In this document: positions 17,624 to 27,053 of the stretch, piece after piece
How positions within the stretch are numbered: the stretch's first letter is position 1
Layout: each line of letters starts with the position of its first letter
Assembly (NCBI GenBank): GCA_903887415.1
Contig: CAISPO010000071.1
Span: forward strand, 1-64,000
Direction of reading: 5' to 3'
DNA: 64,000 nucleotides
From: an uncultured Bacteroidota bacterium
Lineage (GTDB): Bacteria > Bacteroidota > Bacteroidia > Chitinophagales > Chitinophagaceae
Program-made: the position numbers and the translations under genes
Notes under the pieces: generated by a model
Seen by the model: only the letters and a program-made list of their open reading frames with translations
Told to the model about the DNA's origin: nothing
The model's database searches: none

Positions 17624-18190
17624 GTACAGACAAACAGTTATAACTACTTTCGGTAAAAGGACGCAAGATAAGCATATCCCTTTGCATTCAATAAAATTGC
17701 CGCTAATTTGCGCATTTCATTTCATACCGGTATTCGAGTGATTAATATTTATAATATACATAATCGATTAACCTGGGGCAGGTAAACGCGATAGTTTTTC
17801 ACCAGTGATTTTATCAGATGTAAAGCATTTTATTCTTTCCAAAAACACCCCCGGTTCGATTGCATTTTACCTGCGTTATTTATATGTGGATAACTACATT
17901 TCAAGGTAGAAATATTTTTTGCGTTTACAAGAACTTATTTATCTTTACGCAAATTAGGTGGGGGCTGTTTTGGGGGATAATTATTGCAACTTTAGAGCTT
18001 AGCTATAATGGACGTGATATAGTTTTTGGTGTACTATTGGTTAAGTGAAAATTAATAATTCGTTAATTTCCTTGGCACTGTATTCTTAATTGTGATATTT
18101 CTGACCGATGGTATGCCCTATTGTAAAAAAAATTCTTTAGCTTTATTATTAAGAGGGCAATTCATTAAAAAAAAAGTAAAAATAATTTGT
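17624..18190. other. intergenic region upstream of gldK
   Basis: A divergent region of about 570 bases between the oxidoreductase and gldK. It holds the possible gldK promoter (17918-17947) and one GTGATATTT motif (18092-18100). Short frames at 17860-18048 and from the GTG at 18092 are not supported as genes. Confidence 0.6.
17918..17947 (+). promoter_or_regulatory. possible gldKLMN promoter
   Basis: TTTG (17918-17921), 18 bases, then TATCTTTA (17940-17947) matches the Bacteroidota pattern except for the final base. It would give a leader of about 235 bases before gldK. Confidence 0.4.
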
Positions 18191-19831
18191 ATGTACATAA
18201 AGAGATTTCTCCTGTTTATTGTGGCTTCCTCTTTATCAAGTCTCTGCCTTGCCCAAAAAAGTCATCCAAACGCGCAGGATCCCAGCAAGAATCCTAATGC
18301 TACACAGTCACGCACAAGGCCGGTTATACCGTTCCGGCACACAACACTGGCTGCGCCTCCCGGTATGGTATATATCCCCGGTGGCTCTGTAACTATCCGG
18401 TATAGCCAGTCATCAACGGATACAACCAGTAAAAAAAGAGTGAGCCTTACTTCTTTTTATATTGATAAAACCGAAACTACAAACCAGCAATACCGCTTGT
18501 TTACTGAATGGGTCATTGATTCTGTGGCAGTAAAAGGGTACTTAAAAGACGAAAAATATTTTTATGATGAGCCAGCGCCAAAGTCCAAAGATGATGGCGA
18601 TAAGAAAGTAGCCGGCAAGAGTTCCAGTGACACATCCGGAAAGGACACACTGAATTTTATACAGAAGGACATGGCTGATGCCGCCCCTCCAAAAGACACT
18701 ACTAACTGGGCCAAGAGGCGCATCAACTGGTCGAAGGTAAACCACAAAGAAATTTTCGAAAGCGATGATGAGGAGATAAAGAAAAAGATAGCCCCTATGC
18801 TGGATGCTGATGGAAAGATCCGCCAGGAGCTGTACATGTTCACCTATGCATATGTGCGGTCTTTAGGCACAAACCCGAAAGCAAAAGTAGGAGAGATCGC
18901 GTACGAATCTGTGAACGTTTATCCCGATGAAAGAATTTGGGTAAAAGACCTTACCAACGCGCAGGTAGACATCCTGGTAGAGAATTACTTCACCACTCCG
19001 CCTTTTGATGATTACCCGGTAGTTGGCGTAACCTGGAAGCAGGCCAGGGCTTATGCTTACTGGCGCTCCAAAGCATCTTCAAACTATGAGTGGATCGCAG
19101 ATTACCTGAAGTATTACCGCCTCAATTACAGCCTTCCTTCTGAAGCACAGTGGGTTTATGCTGCCGGCGGCGACATGAATGGAAATCCGTTGCTCGACCA
19201 GACAAATAATGATAACGATGTTCCGCCGCCGCCTGCTGCCGACAGTACCGCTCCAGCACCAATATTGGACAGTACCATAGTAGTACGGGACAGCGTCGCT
19301 CACGATAGCACGTCTGTTAATACACTGGCGGCTGCCAAACCACGTGAAGCGAAAGAAAATAATGGTATTGACCGCGATCGTGATGGCAGGTTCCTCGAAA
19401 ATTTCAAGCAGGAGGAAGGCGAGTATAATGATGATGGAGGTACGTTTACCCTGCCGGTTATGTCTTACTCCCCAAATGAGTTTGGTATCTATAACATGAT
19501 CGGTAATGTTGCCGAATGGACACTTGATGCCTACAGCCCTTCCGCTTTCGCATTTATATCAGACGTTAACCCTGTGTTGCTGTATGATGCAGATACTACT
19601 GAAGCAGACGCCATGAAACGTAAGGTAGTTCGCGGCGGTTCGTTTATGAGCAATGCCCGTGCGCTAAGCCCTTACACCCGTGATAACGAAATCCAGAGTA
19701 ACTCGCACAGTTATATAGGATTCAGATGCGTATTGCCGGCTCCTGAAATACTGAATAAATCTGTGGCAACGCGCAGAAAAAATACCGGCAGTGTAAAAAA
19801 CCAGGCCAAAAAAATTGTTTCTCATAAATAA
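18191..19831 (+). CDS. gldK: gliding motility / type IX secretion protein GldK
   Basis: 546 residues from the ATG at 18191. The upstream frame from 18092 is rejected because it would put about 33 residues before the signal peptide (MYIKRFLLFIVASSLSSLCLAQ). The mature part has the formylglycine-generating-enzyme/sulfatase-modifying fold: PPGMVYIPGGSV, DKTETTNQQYRLF, NMIGNVAEWTLDAY, VVRGGSF, and a C-terminal YIGFRCVLPA. GldK forms the periplasmic ring with GldN under the outer membrane. Family members are usually lipoproteins; here the Cys is in SSLCLAQ, a poor lipobox. A Pro/Ala/Asp-rich insert near residues 360-400 is unusual. Confidence 0.95.
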   Translation: MYIKRFLLFIVASSLSSLCLAQKSHPNAQDPSKNPNATQSRTRPVIPFRHTTLAAPPGMVYIPGGSVTIRYSQSSTDTTSKKRVSLTSFYIDKTETTNQQYRLFTEWVIDSVAVKGYLKDEKYFYDEPAPKSKDDGDKKVAGKSSSDTSGKDTLNFIQKDMADAAPPKDTTNWAKRRINWSKVNHKEIFESDDEEIKKKIAPMLDADGKIRQELYMFTYAYVRSLGTNPKAKVGEIAYESVNVYPDERIWVKDLTNAQVDILVENYFTTPPFDDYPVVGVTWKQARAYAYWRSKASSNYEWIADYLKYYRLNYSLPSEAQWVYAAGGDMNGNPLLDQTNNDNDVPPPPAADSTAPAPILDSTIVVRDSVAHDSTSVNTLAAAKPREAKENNGIDRDRDGRFLENFKQEEGEYNDDGGTFTLPVMSYSPNEFGIYNMIGNVAEWTLDAYSPSAFAFISDVNPVLLYDADTTEADAMKRKVVRGGSFMSNARALSPYTRDNEIQSNSHSYIGFRCVLPAPEILNKSVATRRKNTGSVKNQAKKIVSHK

Positions 19832-19947
19832 ACTATCTAGTTAATCACTAGTCAAACGTAACAAATAATTAACAAATCACTTTTACACCAAAACAATAAT
19901 TTTAACCTGAAAAATTAATCATCACTAATCAAAATTCACAAAAAACT

Positions 19948-20703
19948 ATGAGCAGTAACCAACAGCAAGCAGGAAAAAAGAAAATTGGACTTAATAGTAT
20001 TATCTCCTGGGGCGCCAGCGTCGTAATTGTCGGATTGATGTTCAAGATACTCCACTTTCCGGGTGGTGAGATCATGATTGCAGTCGGACTTGCAACTGAG
20101 GCATTCCTGTTCTTGATCCTTGGTTTTGCAGCAATGTCGGCTGAAGAAGATGAAGCGCCGGCTGCAGCCCCCAGGGCAGCGGCAGCAAGCGGAAAGATCG
20201 ATGAGCTGCTGGCCACTTCTATAACCCCGAAAGTAATAGAGCGCCTGACCTCTGGTTTTGAAAACTTTACAAAGACGGTTGACTCGGTTAACCAGATAGC
20301 CGGTTCTTTTAATGTTACCCAGGGCCTCATTAAGGAAATGGAGACCACCACAAATGATGTAAAGAAGTTCCGCGAAAATATCGCTATGGTGTCCGGCGGC
20401 TTCGACCAGTTCAACAAAGCATTGATGGCTATTGGCCAGATGAGCAACGTGTCAACGGGAATGATAAAAGACCTGCAGGCTGCTGACGAAGGAATAAAGA
20501 TGTTCTCAAAGAATATAGGTGAAATGAACAAGAGCTTTGGCCAGTTCTCCCAGACCCTTGTTTCTATCAACCAGATGTCGCAGACCTCTGCATCCATGTT
20601 GAAGGAATTTGAAACGGCTACATTGGGCATGAGGGCGTACAACAAGAACCTGGCCGACCTGAGCAAGGTTTACCAGGCACAATTGGAAGCCTTCAAAAGA
20701 TAG
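19948..20703 (+). CDS. gldL: gliding motility / type IX secretion motor protein GldL
   Basis: 251 residues with two N-terminal membrane helices (about 14-32 and 42-63) separated by KILHFPGGE. The membrane glutamate of the second helix is Glu51 (ATEAFLF), the residue type implicated in proton-driven rotation of the GldLM motor. The remainder is a long cytoplasmic helical region with near-regular SxM/F repeats (GFDQFNKALMAIGQM, SFGQFSQTLVSINQM). GldL surrounds the GldM dimer in the inner membrane. It lies 116 bases after gldK. Confidence 0.95.
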   Translation: MSSNQQQAGKKKIGLNSIISWGASVVIVGLMFKILHFPGGEIMIAVGLATEAFLFLILGFAAMSAEEDEAPAAAPRAAAASGKIDELLATSITPKVIERLTSGFENFTKTVDSVNQIAGSFNVTQGLIKEMETTTNDVKKFRENIAMVSGGFDQFNKALMAIGQMSNVSTGMIKDLQAADEGIKMFSKNIGEMNKSFGQFSQTLVSINQMSQTSASMLKEFETATLGMRAYNKNLADLSKVYQAQLEAFKR

Positions 20704-20786
20704 GCGGGAATCAATTGCATTTGTTGAGCATAAAATCTATTAAATTCACTTATACGCTTTTCACTAAGCTAAAAATATAATAACGA

Positions 20787-22322
20787 ATGGCAGGTATAAA
20801 AGAAACGCCCCGGCAAAAGATGATGGGAATACTGTACCTGGTACTGCTTGGTATTGCAGCTACAACAGTAACAGACCATGTACTTGATGCCTTTAGAAAT
20901 CTAACCGTCAGCCTCGAAACATCCACAAAGAATGTGCAGAGCACTGTGAGCAATAGCTTTGCTTCTTTTGAAGCTACTAACATGAAAACTGATCCGGTTC
21001 GCGCCCAGCCTTTTCACGACAGGGCCAAAAAAGTACAGACAAGCATTAACGACCTTGACAATTATATCACGCAAATAAAAAATGAACTGATCAAAGAAGG
21101 CGGAGGAATTGAGGAGGCTACAGGAGATGTAAAAGCTCGTGCAGATATTGATATCTCTCCCCGTTTTATGATCACGAACGGAAAAGCAAAGGAGCTGAAG
21201 GCTCGTATAATGGACACCCGCAACAAAATATTTTCAAACCTCCAGACCGATGAAAAATCAGGGCTGAAGCTCGCACTGAATGCGGAAGATCCGCCAAAAA
21301 GGCCGGGAGTGTTGCGGACTACCTGGGAAGATGATAATTTTGGTGAAGGTATCCCGCTGACGGCGGCCATCACCGCGCTCACCAAGATTCAGGCAGACTT
21401 GAAAAATACAGAATCGGAAGTAGTGAGGAAAATACTTGGAGCCGCAAATACAGTCAATGTGGTATTAGACCGTTTTGAAGCCGTAGCTGTTGCCCCATCT
21501 TCTTACATCCTCGTAGGCCAGGAATACAAGGCCAATGTATTTTTAACAGCGTCCAGTACCACCTCAAACCCGGAAATAACCGTAGGTGGCCAAAAGCTAA
21601 ATGTAGTTGATGGCAAAGGGCTATATACTGCAACAGCATCATCCGAAGGAGAGAAAACCTGGAGCGCTGTAATTAAAGTAAAGGAATCCAGCGGCGCTAT
21701 CAAGGAATACAAGCTGCCTGACCAGACCTATACAGTAGCGAGGCCGTCAGCAGTTGTTTCTCCTGATAAGATGAACGTATTCTACGTTGGCATTGCTAAC
21801 CCCGTATCTGTTTCCGCGCCGGGCTTTGCAAAAGACAAGATACGTATAAGCGTTGCGGGCGGTGAAGTTACCGGCAGCAATGGCAGTTATAATATAACCG
21901 TGAGGAATCCGGGTAAAGTAACCGTTAATGTTAGCGGACAAACAGAAGCCGGGAAAACAGTGGCCCTTGGCAGCAATGAATTCCGCACCAAACGCATCCC
22001 TACACCCAGGGTGAAATTCAGCGGCAAGAGCGGCGGAAGGCTGGGCACGGGTGCCATGAAGGCGCAAAACAGGATATTTGCTGTCCTGGAAGATTTTGAG
22101 TTTGACGCCAAATTTGACATCAACCACTTCAGCATGTATATCACAAAGCCCCGTGGCGAACCACAGGTTTTTGAAGCAAACAGCAACGCTTTTACACCGC
22201 AGATGCAGTCGGCAATGGGCAGCATTACGTCGGGTTCACGCGTGTTCTTTGATAATATATTTGCTACAGGCCCTGATGGTATGAAAAGGCAGTTGGATCC
22301 GATTGCGTTTATGGTTGAATAG
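20787..22322 (+). CDS. gldM: gliding motility / type IX secretion motor protein GldM
   Basis: 511 residues. It begins with ETPRQKMMGILYLVLLGIAA, the conserved N-terminal helix that crosses the inner membrane. Four periplasmic domains follow: a helical first domain, then beta-rich modules (YTVARPSAVVSPDKMNVFYV, FRTKRIPTPRVKFSGKSGG). The length matches the family. It spans the periplasm to contact the GldK/GldN ring. The gene is 83 bases after gldL. Confidence 0.95.
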   Translation: MAGIKETPRQKMMGILYLVLLGIAATTVTDHVLDAFRNLTVSLETSTKNVQSTVSNSFASFEATNMKTDPVRAQPFHDRAKKVQTSINDLDNYITQIKNELIKEGGGIEEATGDVKARADIDISPRFMITNGKAKELKARIMDTRNKIFSNLQTDEKSGLKLALNAEDPPKRPGVLRTTWEDDNFGEGIPLTAAITALTKIQADLKNTESEVVRKILGAANTVNVVLDRFEAVAVAPSSYILVGQEYKANVFLTASSTTSNPEITVGGQKLNVVDGKGLYTATASSEGEKTWSAVIKVKESSGAIKEYKLPDQTYTVARPSAVVSPDKMNVFYVGIANPVSVSAPGFAKDKIRISVAGGEVTGSNGSYNITVRNPGKVTVNVSGQTEAGKTVALGSNEFRTKRIPTPRVKFSGKSGGRLGTGAMKAQNRIFAVLEDFEFDAKFDINHFSMYITKPRGEPQVFEANSNAFTPQMQSAMGSITSGSRVFFDNIFATGPDGMKRQLDPIAFMVE

Positions 22323-22349
22323 CAGAAGTTAATCTAATTACAGTTAGTT

Positions 22350-23372
22350 ATGAAAAAGAACATCAGCCTTGTTATTTTGGTTTTACTCTCACTGGGGGTA
22401 TTCACTGCTGTGCAGGCCCAAAACAAAAAGGGGAAAGGGAAGAAAAAGTCAAAAACGGACCAGGTAGCCAAAGACACTACAGCAACTGCGCCGGTGAAGC
22501 CGCAAGTGGTTGCCCCTGCCCCGGCCCCAAACAATGATGATCTGTTAGATTCCAACCACATTCTCCTGGATACACTTATCGCGGATACTACCCTTTCAAA
22601 TGACTATACACTTGAAAACAGCCGCCCCGTGGATGGTTTCTACAAACAAACCATGCTTAAAGGCGCCAAGCCATTTGCATTCCCTAAGGTCAATAAAAAC
22701 AACATCAAGTTCTACAAGCGTATCTGGCGAGATATTGACCTTACCGACTCTGTGAACAGGATATTCGCAACACCGGGAGAAACGCTTATACAGCTGATCA
22801 TGGACGCGATAAAGACAAACAGGCTGATACCTTATGCAGACGAGGGCTTCAAAAGCCAGCTCAATTACAGAAAGGTAATGAGGATATTTACCGATAGCGT
22901 TATTGTGCCTACCTATGACTCTGTGACGGGTGAGCAGATCGGAACAAAGACCGTGTTTAACGAGTTTAATGCGGACTCTGTTACCAAGATGGAGATCAAG
23001 GAAGACATATTCTTCGACAAAACGCGTGGCCGTGTTATTACCCAGATCATTGGCCTGGCGCCCGTGCGTAAGATCAAGTCAAGCACTGGTGAATTCATTG
23101 CTGAACAGCACCCATTCTGGTTGTATTTCCCGCAGTGCCGCAACCTGTTTGCAGCTAAGGAGGTTATCGACCCGCAAAGGGATATCTATAACGAGAGCTA
23201 TGACGACCTTTTCATACAGCGGAATTTTAAAACCACTATCGTTAAGGAATCAAACCCCGCAGACCTGAGGATAAAAGACAAGTACCCTAGTGACGAGGTG
23301 AAGCAGAAGAAAGAGGCCGAGCGTATAGAACGCGAGATCAACAACTACAAGCAGAAGATGTGGAGATACTAA
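22350..23372 (+). CDS. gldN: gliding motility / type IX secretion protein GldN
   Basis: 340 residues, with a signal peptide (MKKNISLVILVLLSLGVFTA) cleaved near AVQAQ. A Lys-rich and Pro/Ala-rich linker follows (about 25-75), then the GldN fold: KRIWRDIDLTDSVNRIFATP, LIQLIMDAIKT, and the C-terminal YDDLFIQRNFKTTIVKESNP. GldN forms the periplasmic ring with GldK and contributes to secretion through SprA. It lies 27 bases after gldM. Confidence 0.95.
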   Translation: MKKNISLVILVLLSLGVFTAVQAQNKKGKGKKKSKTDQVAKDTTATAPVKPQVVAPAPAPNNDDLLDSNHILLDTLIADTTLSNDYTLENSRPVDGFYKQTMLKGAKPFAFPKVNKNNIKFYKRIWRDIDLTDSVNRIFATPGETLIQLIMDAIKTNRLIPYADEGFKSQLNYRKVMRIFTDSVIVPTYDSVTGEQIGTKTVFNEFNADSVTKMEIKEDIFFDKTRGRVITQIIGLAPVRKIKSSTGEFIAEQHPFWLYFPQCRNLFAAKEVIDPQRDIYNESYDDLFIQRNFKTTIVKESNPADLRIKDKYPSDEVKQKKEAERIEREINNYKQKMWRY

Positions 23373-23404
23373 AAAAAGTCGTAACTTAGGTATAACTGTG
23401 CTGT

Positions 23405-24190
23405 ATGAAACGTAAAATTATTACTCTTGTTGCTGTTAGCGTCCTGGCATATCTTCCTTCGATAGCGCAGGTGCGGACAGAGATCAATGTACACGAGAGG
23501 AGTAATAGCTCGGATGATGAAAAAGACCGGGACCGGAACCATGGCACCGATTATAGCATGGGTTTTGGTATCGGTTCTACGAAGATGTATGGCGACCTGA
23601 AGTATTCCAACCCCCAGCCGGCTTACATTGGTTATTTTGAAAAAAACATCACCCAGAGCATCAGTATGGGTGAAGAAATAATGATTGGTGACCTCTCCAG
23701 CAGGGATATAGGTACAGCCGGCCATTGGCGCAGTTTAAATCATTACACTTCCATAGACCAGCATTTATCTGTAGAGCTGGGTACGCTGTTCACTATTTTC
23801 AACAAGAACTATAACGACAATGTGCTCCTGCGAATTGCGGGTGGTATATATGCGGGTGTAGGCATTGGCATTATTAATAATGATGTGAAAAAGATAGTGA
23901 GCACAGGCGATGTGGTGGGCAGTGATGACACTTCGCCTCCGATCTTAAAAAATTCAACCGCTATTTTTTTCCCTTTAAATGCGGGGTATAATTTACATGT
24001 GCCGAGCTTTTTGTTTTTCAAGAGCGGCTTCCTGCTGAATGCAAACTTCCAGTACGAAGACTGCCAGAGTGACTATATAGATGGTTACAGCCCACCGCTG
24101 ACAAAGGTTAACAAAAAGAACGATGTGTTTACGGTAATGTCCCTTGGCTTCCGGTTTTATCTGACACACCACCACAAACAAGAAGACTAG
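23405..24190 (+). CDS. probable outer-membrane beta-barrel protein
   Basis: 261 residues, with a signal peptide (MKRKIITLVAVSVLAYLPS, cleaved near SIAQ), a short acidic/Asn/Arg-rich spacer (SSDDEKDRDRNHG), and alternating hydrophobic strands with Gly/aromatic pairs (LLRIAGGIYAGVGIGI, NAGYNLHVPSFLFFKSGFLL) ending in a C-terminal aromatic strand (FRFYLTHHH). No family is recognised. It is 32 bases after gldN and before the terminator, so it may be the last gene of the gld transcript. Confidence 0.65.
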   Translation: MKRKIITLVAVSVLAYLPSIAQVRTEINVHERSNSSDDEKDRDRNHGTDYSMGFGIGSTKMYGDLKYSNPQPAYIGYFEKNITQSISMGEEIMIGDLSSRDIGTAGHWRSLNHYTSIDQHLSVELGTLFTIFNKNYNDNVLLRIAGGIYAGVGIGIINNDVKKIVSTGDVVGSDDTSPPILKNSTAIFFPLNAGYNLHVPSFLFFKSGFLLNANFQYEDCQSDYIDGYSPPLTKVNKKNDVFTVMSLGFRFYLTHHHKQED

Positions 24191-24213
24191 GAACGTTTTA
24201 AAACTTTATTGAG

Positions 24214-24240
24214 GCTCCCGGTTTTCCGGGAGCTTTTTTT
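24214..24240 (+). terminator. rho-independent terminator after the gld operon
   Basis: The stem GCTCCCGG/CCGGGAGC (24214-24221 with 24226-24233) has a TTTT loop and is followed by seven T (24234-24240). Confidence 0.92.
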
Positions 24241-24551
24241 GTGCCCTCCTGTTTGCAGCAGCAAGACCGGTGATATTGAAACGGAAACCTTTCGTTTGAT
24301 AATCGATAGATCGCAAAATAACTGCTTCGGCCTACGGCAGATAAATCCGATTTGCTTCTGGTTTACTTCTGGTTTACAGCGTGTATTATTCCGGTTTTCT
24401 TCCGGGGAATTATCCAACGCCGAAGGGCGGTATGAGTGCGCGTATTTGCGTGTTATATATTGCGGTGTTTCTGCTGCGATGAAAATGTCACAGTTTTCCA
24501 GAAAAAAAAAGTTTGCACAGGTTTTTAATGGTTATCAATGATTTGCGCTCA

Positions 24552-24584
24552 AAAAATATCACAAAAATATCACGTTTATATCAC
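24552..24584. repeat. three tandem 11-base units, AAAAATATCAC-like
   Basis: The units AAAAATATCAC (24552-24562), AAAAATATCAC (24563-24573) and GTTTATATCAC (24574-24584) are the reverse complement of the family at 11737-11780, again with an exact 11-base step. Confidence 0.75.
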
Positions 24585-24827
24585 ACGTTTTTCGGTGTTT
24601 TCGGCTGCTTCTGATTTAATTTGCGTTTTTGTTATTTATAATGCTAATTCGCTGCTAGATACGTTCCCGCCCCAAATGCGGGCCAAGCTTCAACGCCGCT
24701 AAGAAATAACTAGAAGGGGGCAAAGCCAAGAGCAAAATATCGCTTTTGTAGGACAAAGGTAGTAAGCAAAATAATACGACCCAAGACGTTTTAACTATGG
24801 GGTGGAAGGGTTTTGGTTATAATAGAA

Positions 24828-24852
24828 CTCTCCCGGCCTCTCCAAGGGAGAG
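24828..24852. repeat. CTCTCCC/GGGAGAG hairpin repeat
   Basis: Stem CTCTCCC (24828-24834) and GGGAGAG (24846-24852). It is related to the hairpins at 27284-27302 and 43676-43694. Confidence 0.55.
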
Positions 24853-24914
24853 GAGGTATTGCGTGTTTAGAAGTTATGCTTAGATGTAGCACACTTTTGA
24901 GATATGGCACACCT

Positions 24915-25604
24915 TTAGTTCTCCGGGGTTTTGATGTAGATGGTGTTTGCTTCGTAATCGAAGCCGTTTAGCTCAAAGGAGCCTTCGAGTTCGCGGAAGC
25001 CACGGGCGAGGAGGAACTTGTCTATGTCGGGCTTGAGGGTGTGACCCTCGTAGTAGGGTTTGAGGCCTACCTCGGTCATGATGATGCGGGTGTGCTTCAG
25101 TATCTCTGCTGCGCCCTCGAACACCAGCAGTTCAGCGCCTTGTACGTCTATCCACATGATGTCTATGGCAGTAATGTTGTGGGTAGCACACCAGTTGTCG
25201 AGGGTGTCGGCCTGCACTTTTATTTCTTTCTGCACGAGCGATTGGCCATAGTATGCATTGCTTTTCAGGGTGTTGCTGAAGCGGAACATGGAGGAAAAGC
25301 CAGCATCTATCTTCTGCTCTATGTTGGGGTCGGTCATAAAAAAGGGTATTTCTCCTTGTCGATTGCTCAGTGCGAGGTTGTGTATGTGTATCCTGTCTTT
25401 TTGCGCAGCCGGAAGCTGCGCATGGTTTTGCAGGCATAGTTGGTAAGAGTCCGGTACCGGCTCGAAGGCATCTATGCGGGCATGGGGAAAGATATTGGCA
25501 AACTCAATGGCCTGGTGGAGGTGCCAACTGCCGATGTCCATCACCTGGCGCACTTCGCCCAGCTCCTGCCTGCCCAGCATGGTAGCCAGGCGGCGGGCCA
25601 CCAT
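24915..25604 (-). CDS. FkbM-family methyltransferase
   Basis: 229 residues with the SAM-binding signature VMDIGSWHLHQAIEFAN and EPVPDSYQLC, then IDIMWIDVQGAELLVFEGA, the acidic motif of the FkbM family, and a C-terminal TNVIYIK-like strand (TIYIKTPEN). It would methylate a sugar or glycan hydroxyl. The frame is open beyond the Met at 25604 (for example KIVAETNRKS), but without an ATG, GTG or TTG, so 25604 is used. It follows the GT9-like gene by 40 bases and probably acts on the same surface glycan. Confidence 0.85.
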   Translation of the reverse strand: MVARRLATMLGRQELGEVRQVMDIGSWHLHQAIEFANIFPHARIDAFEPVPDSYQLCLQNHAQLPAAQKDRIHIHNLALSNRQGEIPFFMTDPNIEQKIDAGFSSMFRFSNTLKSNAYYGQSLVQKEIKVQADTLDNWCATHNITAIDIMWIDVQGAELLVFEGAAEILKHTRIIMTEVGLKPYYEGHTLKPDIDKFLLARGFRELEGSFELNGFDYEANTIYIKTPEN

Positions 25605-25644
25605 GCTTTTGCGGTTTGTTTCTGCTACTATCTTTTCCCTTACA

Positions 25645-26565
25645 CTAATTCCTTCGCTTTTTTTTACTTTCTTCCTCTGCCTGTTTTTTATCGCCGCGCA
25701 GGGCTTCTATGATGCGGTCGGCATCGAAAATCTCCGCATCATTGTTGTATGGAAATTCGGAGGCCTGGCCGGCAATGTTGTATTTGCTGAAACCGGAGTT
25801 GCGGTAGTCGGGCGCGAGCGTGGGGGTGTTGGCCATGATATTGGTGTGCATATCGTAGCCGAACTGCGTGGGTACGTTGGCTACCCAGCATACTACCGAT
25901 GGCAGGCGCAGGGCGGCAGCGGCATGTTGTGCAAAACTGTCAATAAGCAACCGCTTTTCGCTCATCATCAGGAGGACTACGAGGGGGCGAAAATCGGCCT
26001 GCACGGGATATACGTTCTGCAGGGGCATCTGGTCTTGCCTGCGGATGTGGATTACGTTGTAGTCTGCGGCGAAGGTGTTCACCACTTTCTGGGCAACTGC
26101 ATGTGGCATATCGCGGGGCCAGGAATAGGGGCTGCCATCTTTGTTGGGTGTGCCACCGCTGGGCTGGATCACCAGCAGGGGCTTGGGTGATTGAAACCAG
26201 ACGCCATACACAGCCTGCTCCTGGCCGGTGATGTAGAGCTCCGGCATCTCGCCATTGTACTTGATGCCAAACATCTCGCACCACACTTTTATAAGGTGGC
26301 CGCGCTGGTATATAAAATCGGTTTCGTTGTAGGGATCGTGCAGGAACAGCTTTGCATCCTTGCCCTCTATGTGCTGGGGGTAGAAATAGCTGATGTTGTT
26401 GAACCCATAGATGTAGTTGATGTAGGGATTGCGCTCAAAAACCGCGGGATAGCCGGTGAGGACTACGAGCTCTGATTTGGGGTATTGAGTTTTTATGGCC
26501 TTGCATACGGCAGTTGCCGCTACGCTTTTACCAATGCCGCCGGAAACGAGGAAGATTATTTTCAT
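25645..26565 (-). CDS. GT9-like glycosyltransferase
   Basis: 306 residues beginning MKIIFLVSGGIGKSVAATAV, the N-terminal strand-loop-helix of GT9 heptosyltransferase-like enzymes. The C-terminal half shows LLVIQPSGGTPNKDGSPYSW and LIDSFAQHAAAALRLPSVVCW, the nucleotide-sugar side of the GT-B fold. A basic tail (KKQAEEESKKKRRN) ends it. The acceptor is unknown. It lies in the leftward block with the SFIGGG-repeat proteins, so surface-protein glycosylation or a surface glycan are reasonable guesses. Confidence 0.8.
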   Translation of the reverse strand: MKIIFLVSGGIGKSVAATAVCKAIKTQYPKSELVVLTGYPAVFERNPYINYIYGFNNISYFYPQHIEGKDAKLFLHDPYNETDFIYQRGHLIKVWCEMFGIKYNGEMPELYITGQEQAVYGVWFQSPKPLLVIQPSGGTPNKDGSPYSWPRDMPHAVAQKVVNTFAADYNVIHIRRQDQMPLQNVYPVQADFRPLVVLLMMSEKRLLIDSFAQHAAAALRLPSVVCWVANVPTQFGYDMHTNIMANTPTLAPDYRNSGFSKYNIAGQASEFPYNNDAEIFDADRIIEALRGDKKQAEEESKKKRRN

Positions 26566-26572
26566 TTTTTTG

Positions 26573-26611
26573 TGGAATTAGGAATTTGGGATTTAGGAAT
26601 TTGGATTGTTT
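26573..26611. repeat. single arm of the GGAATT repeat family
   Basis: It reads GGAATTAGGAATTTGGGATT, then TAGGAATTTGGATTGTTTC. It matches the left arms at 14136 and 53500, but no partner arm is found close by. Confidence 0.65.
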
Positions 26612-26769
26612 CGTGTTGTTGTAGTAGCCCTTGTGTTGTGTTGCGCGAGTCAACCACCCCAGACCGTTGCCAGCAACGGTCATAGACCTCCGGTCGTGCC
26701 TTTGCAGGCACCTAAAAAAGGAGGGGAGGTGTTGCGTACCCATGTTACGCGCTTATGTTGCGCAGGCAC

Positions 26770-27030
26770 TTAATTTTCTTTTGTTTTATCATCAGGGGGG
26801 AAATCATTGAAGGAAATGCCTCCGGTTATAACGTTGCTAATGCCGCCGCCAATAAAGCTATTCATAGGGTCGGGGACTTCTCCTTCTGCCAATTCTTTAT
26901 AAACGGGCTCGCCGGTCTCGTCTTGTGTTTTCTTAATGTGCTCCAATATTAATTCGTTCGTTTTCTGCACTTTTTGCATAACGGCGGCCTGCTCTTCCAT
27001 CATTTTTATTATCATAGCTCGTGTCATCAT
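26770..27030 (-). CDS. small coiled-coil protein with one SFIGGG motif
   Basis: 86 residues. The first 45 are a heptad-rich, Met/Glu/Lys helix (IKMMEEQAAVMQKVQKTNEL), a likely coiled coil. The C-terminal part contains MNSFIGGGISNVITGG, which matches the repeat unit (SFIGGGxxNxI) of the 866-residue protein encoded at 28925-31525 on the same strand. It has no signal peptide. It starts 23 bases after the NHL-protein stop, so it probably belongs to the same transcript. Coiled coil plus one solenoid-type unit would suit a cap or oligomerisation partner of the large protein; this is inference. Confidence 0.65.
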   Translation of the reverse strand: MMTRAMIIKMMEEQAAVMQKVQKTNELILEHIKKTQDETGEPVYKELAEGEVPDPMNSFIGGGISNVITGGISFNDFPPDDKTKEN

Positions 27031-27053
27031 CTGATCGTTTTAAATAGTAAAGG

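Larger units (their letters stand above)
24241..24914. other. non-coding region with repeats
   Basis: About 670 bases without a convincing gene. It contains the 11-base tandem units (24552-24584) and a small CTCTCCC/GGGAGAG hairpin (24828-24852). Sequence to 24550 has mixed composition and only short frames. Confidence 0.6.

Noticed and set aside
17860-18048. 62-residue frame before gldK
   Set aside because: Lies over the likely promoter region and has no recognisable feature.
18092-18190. Upstream extension of gldK from a GTG
   Set aside because: It would place 33 non-conserved residues before a good signal peptide that starts at 18191.
24209-24541. 110-residue frame after the gld terminator
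   Set aside because: It begins inside the terminator stem and lacks any domain pattern.
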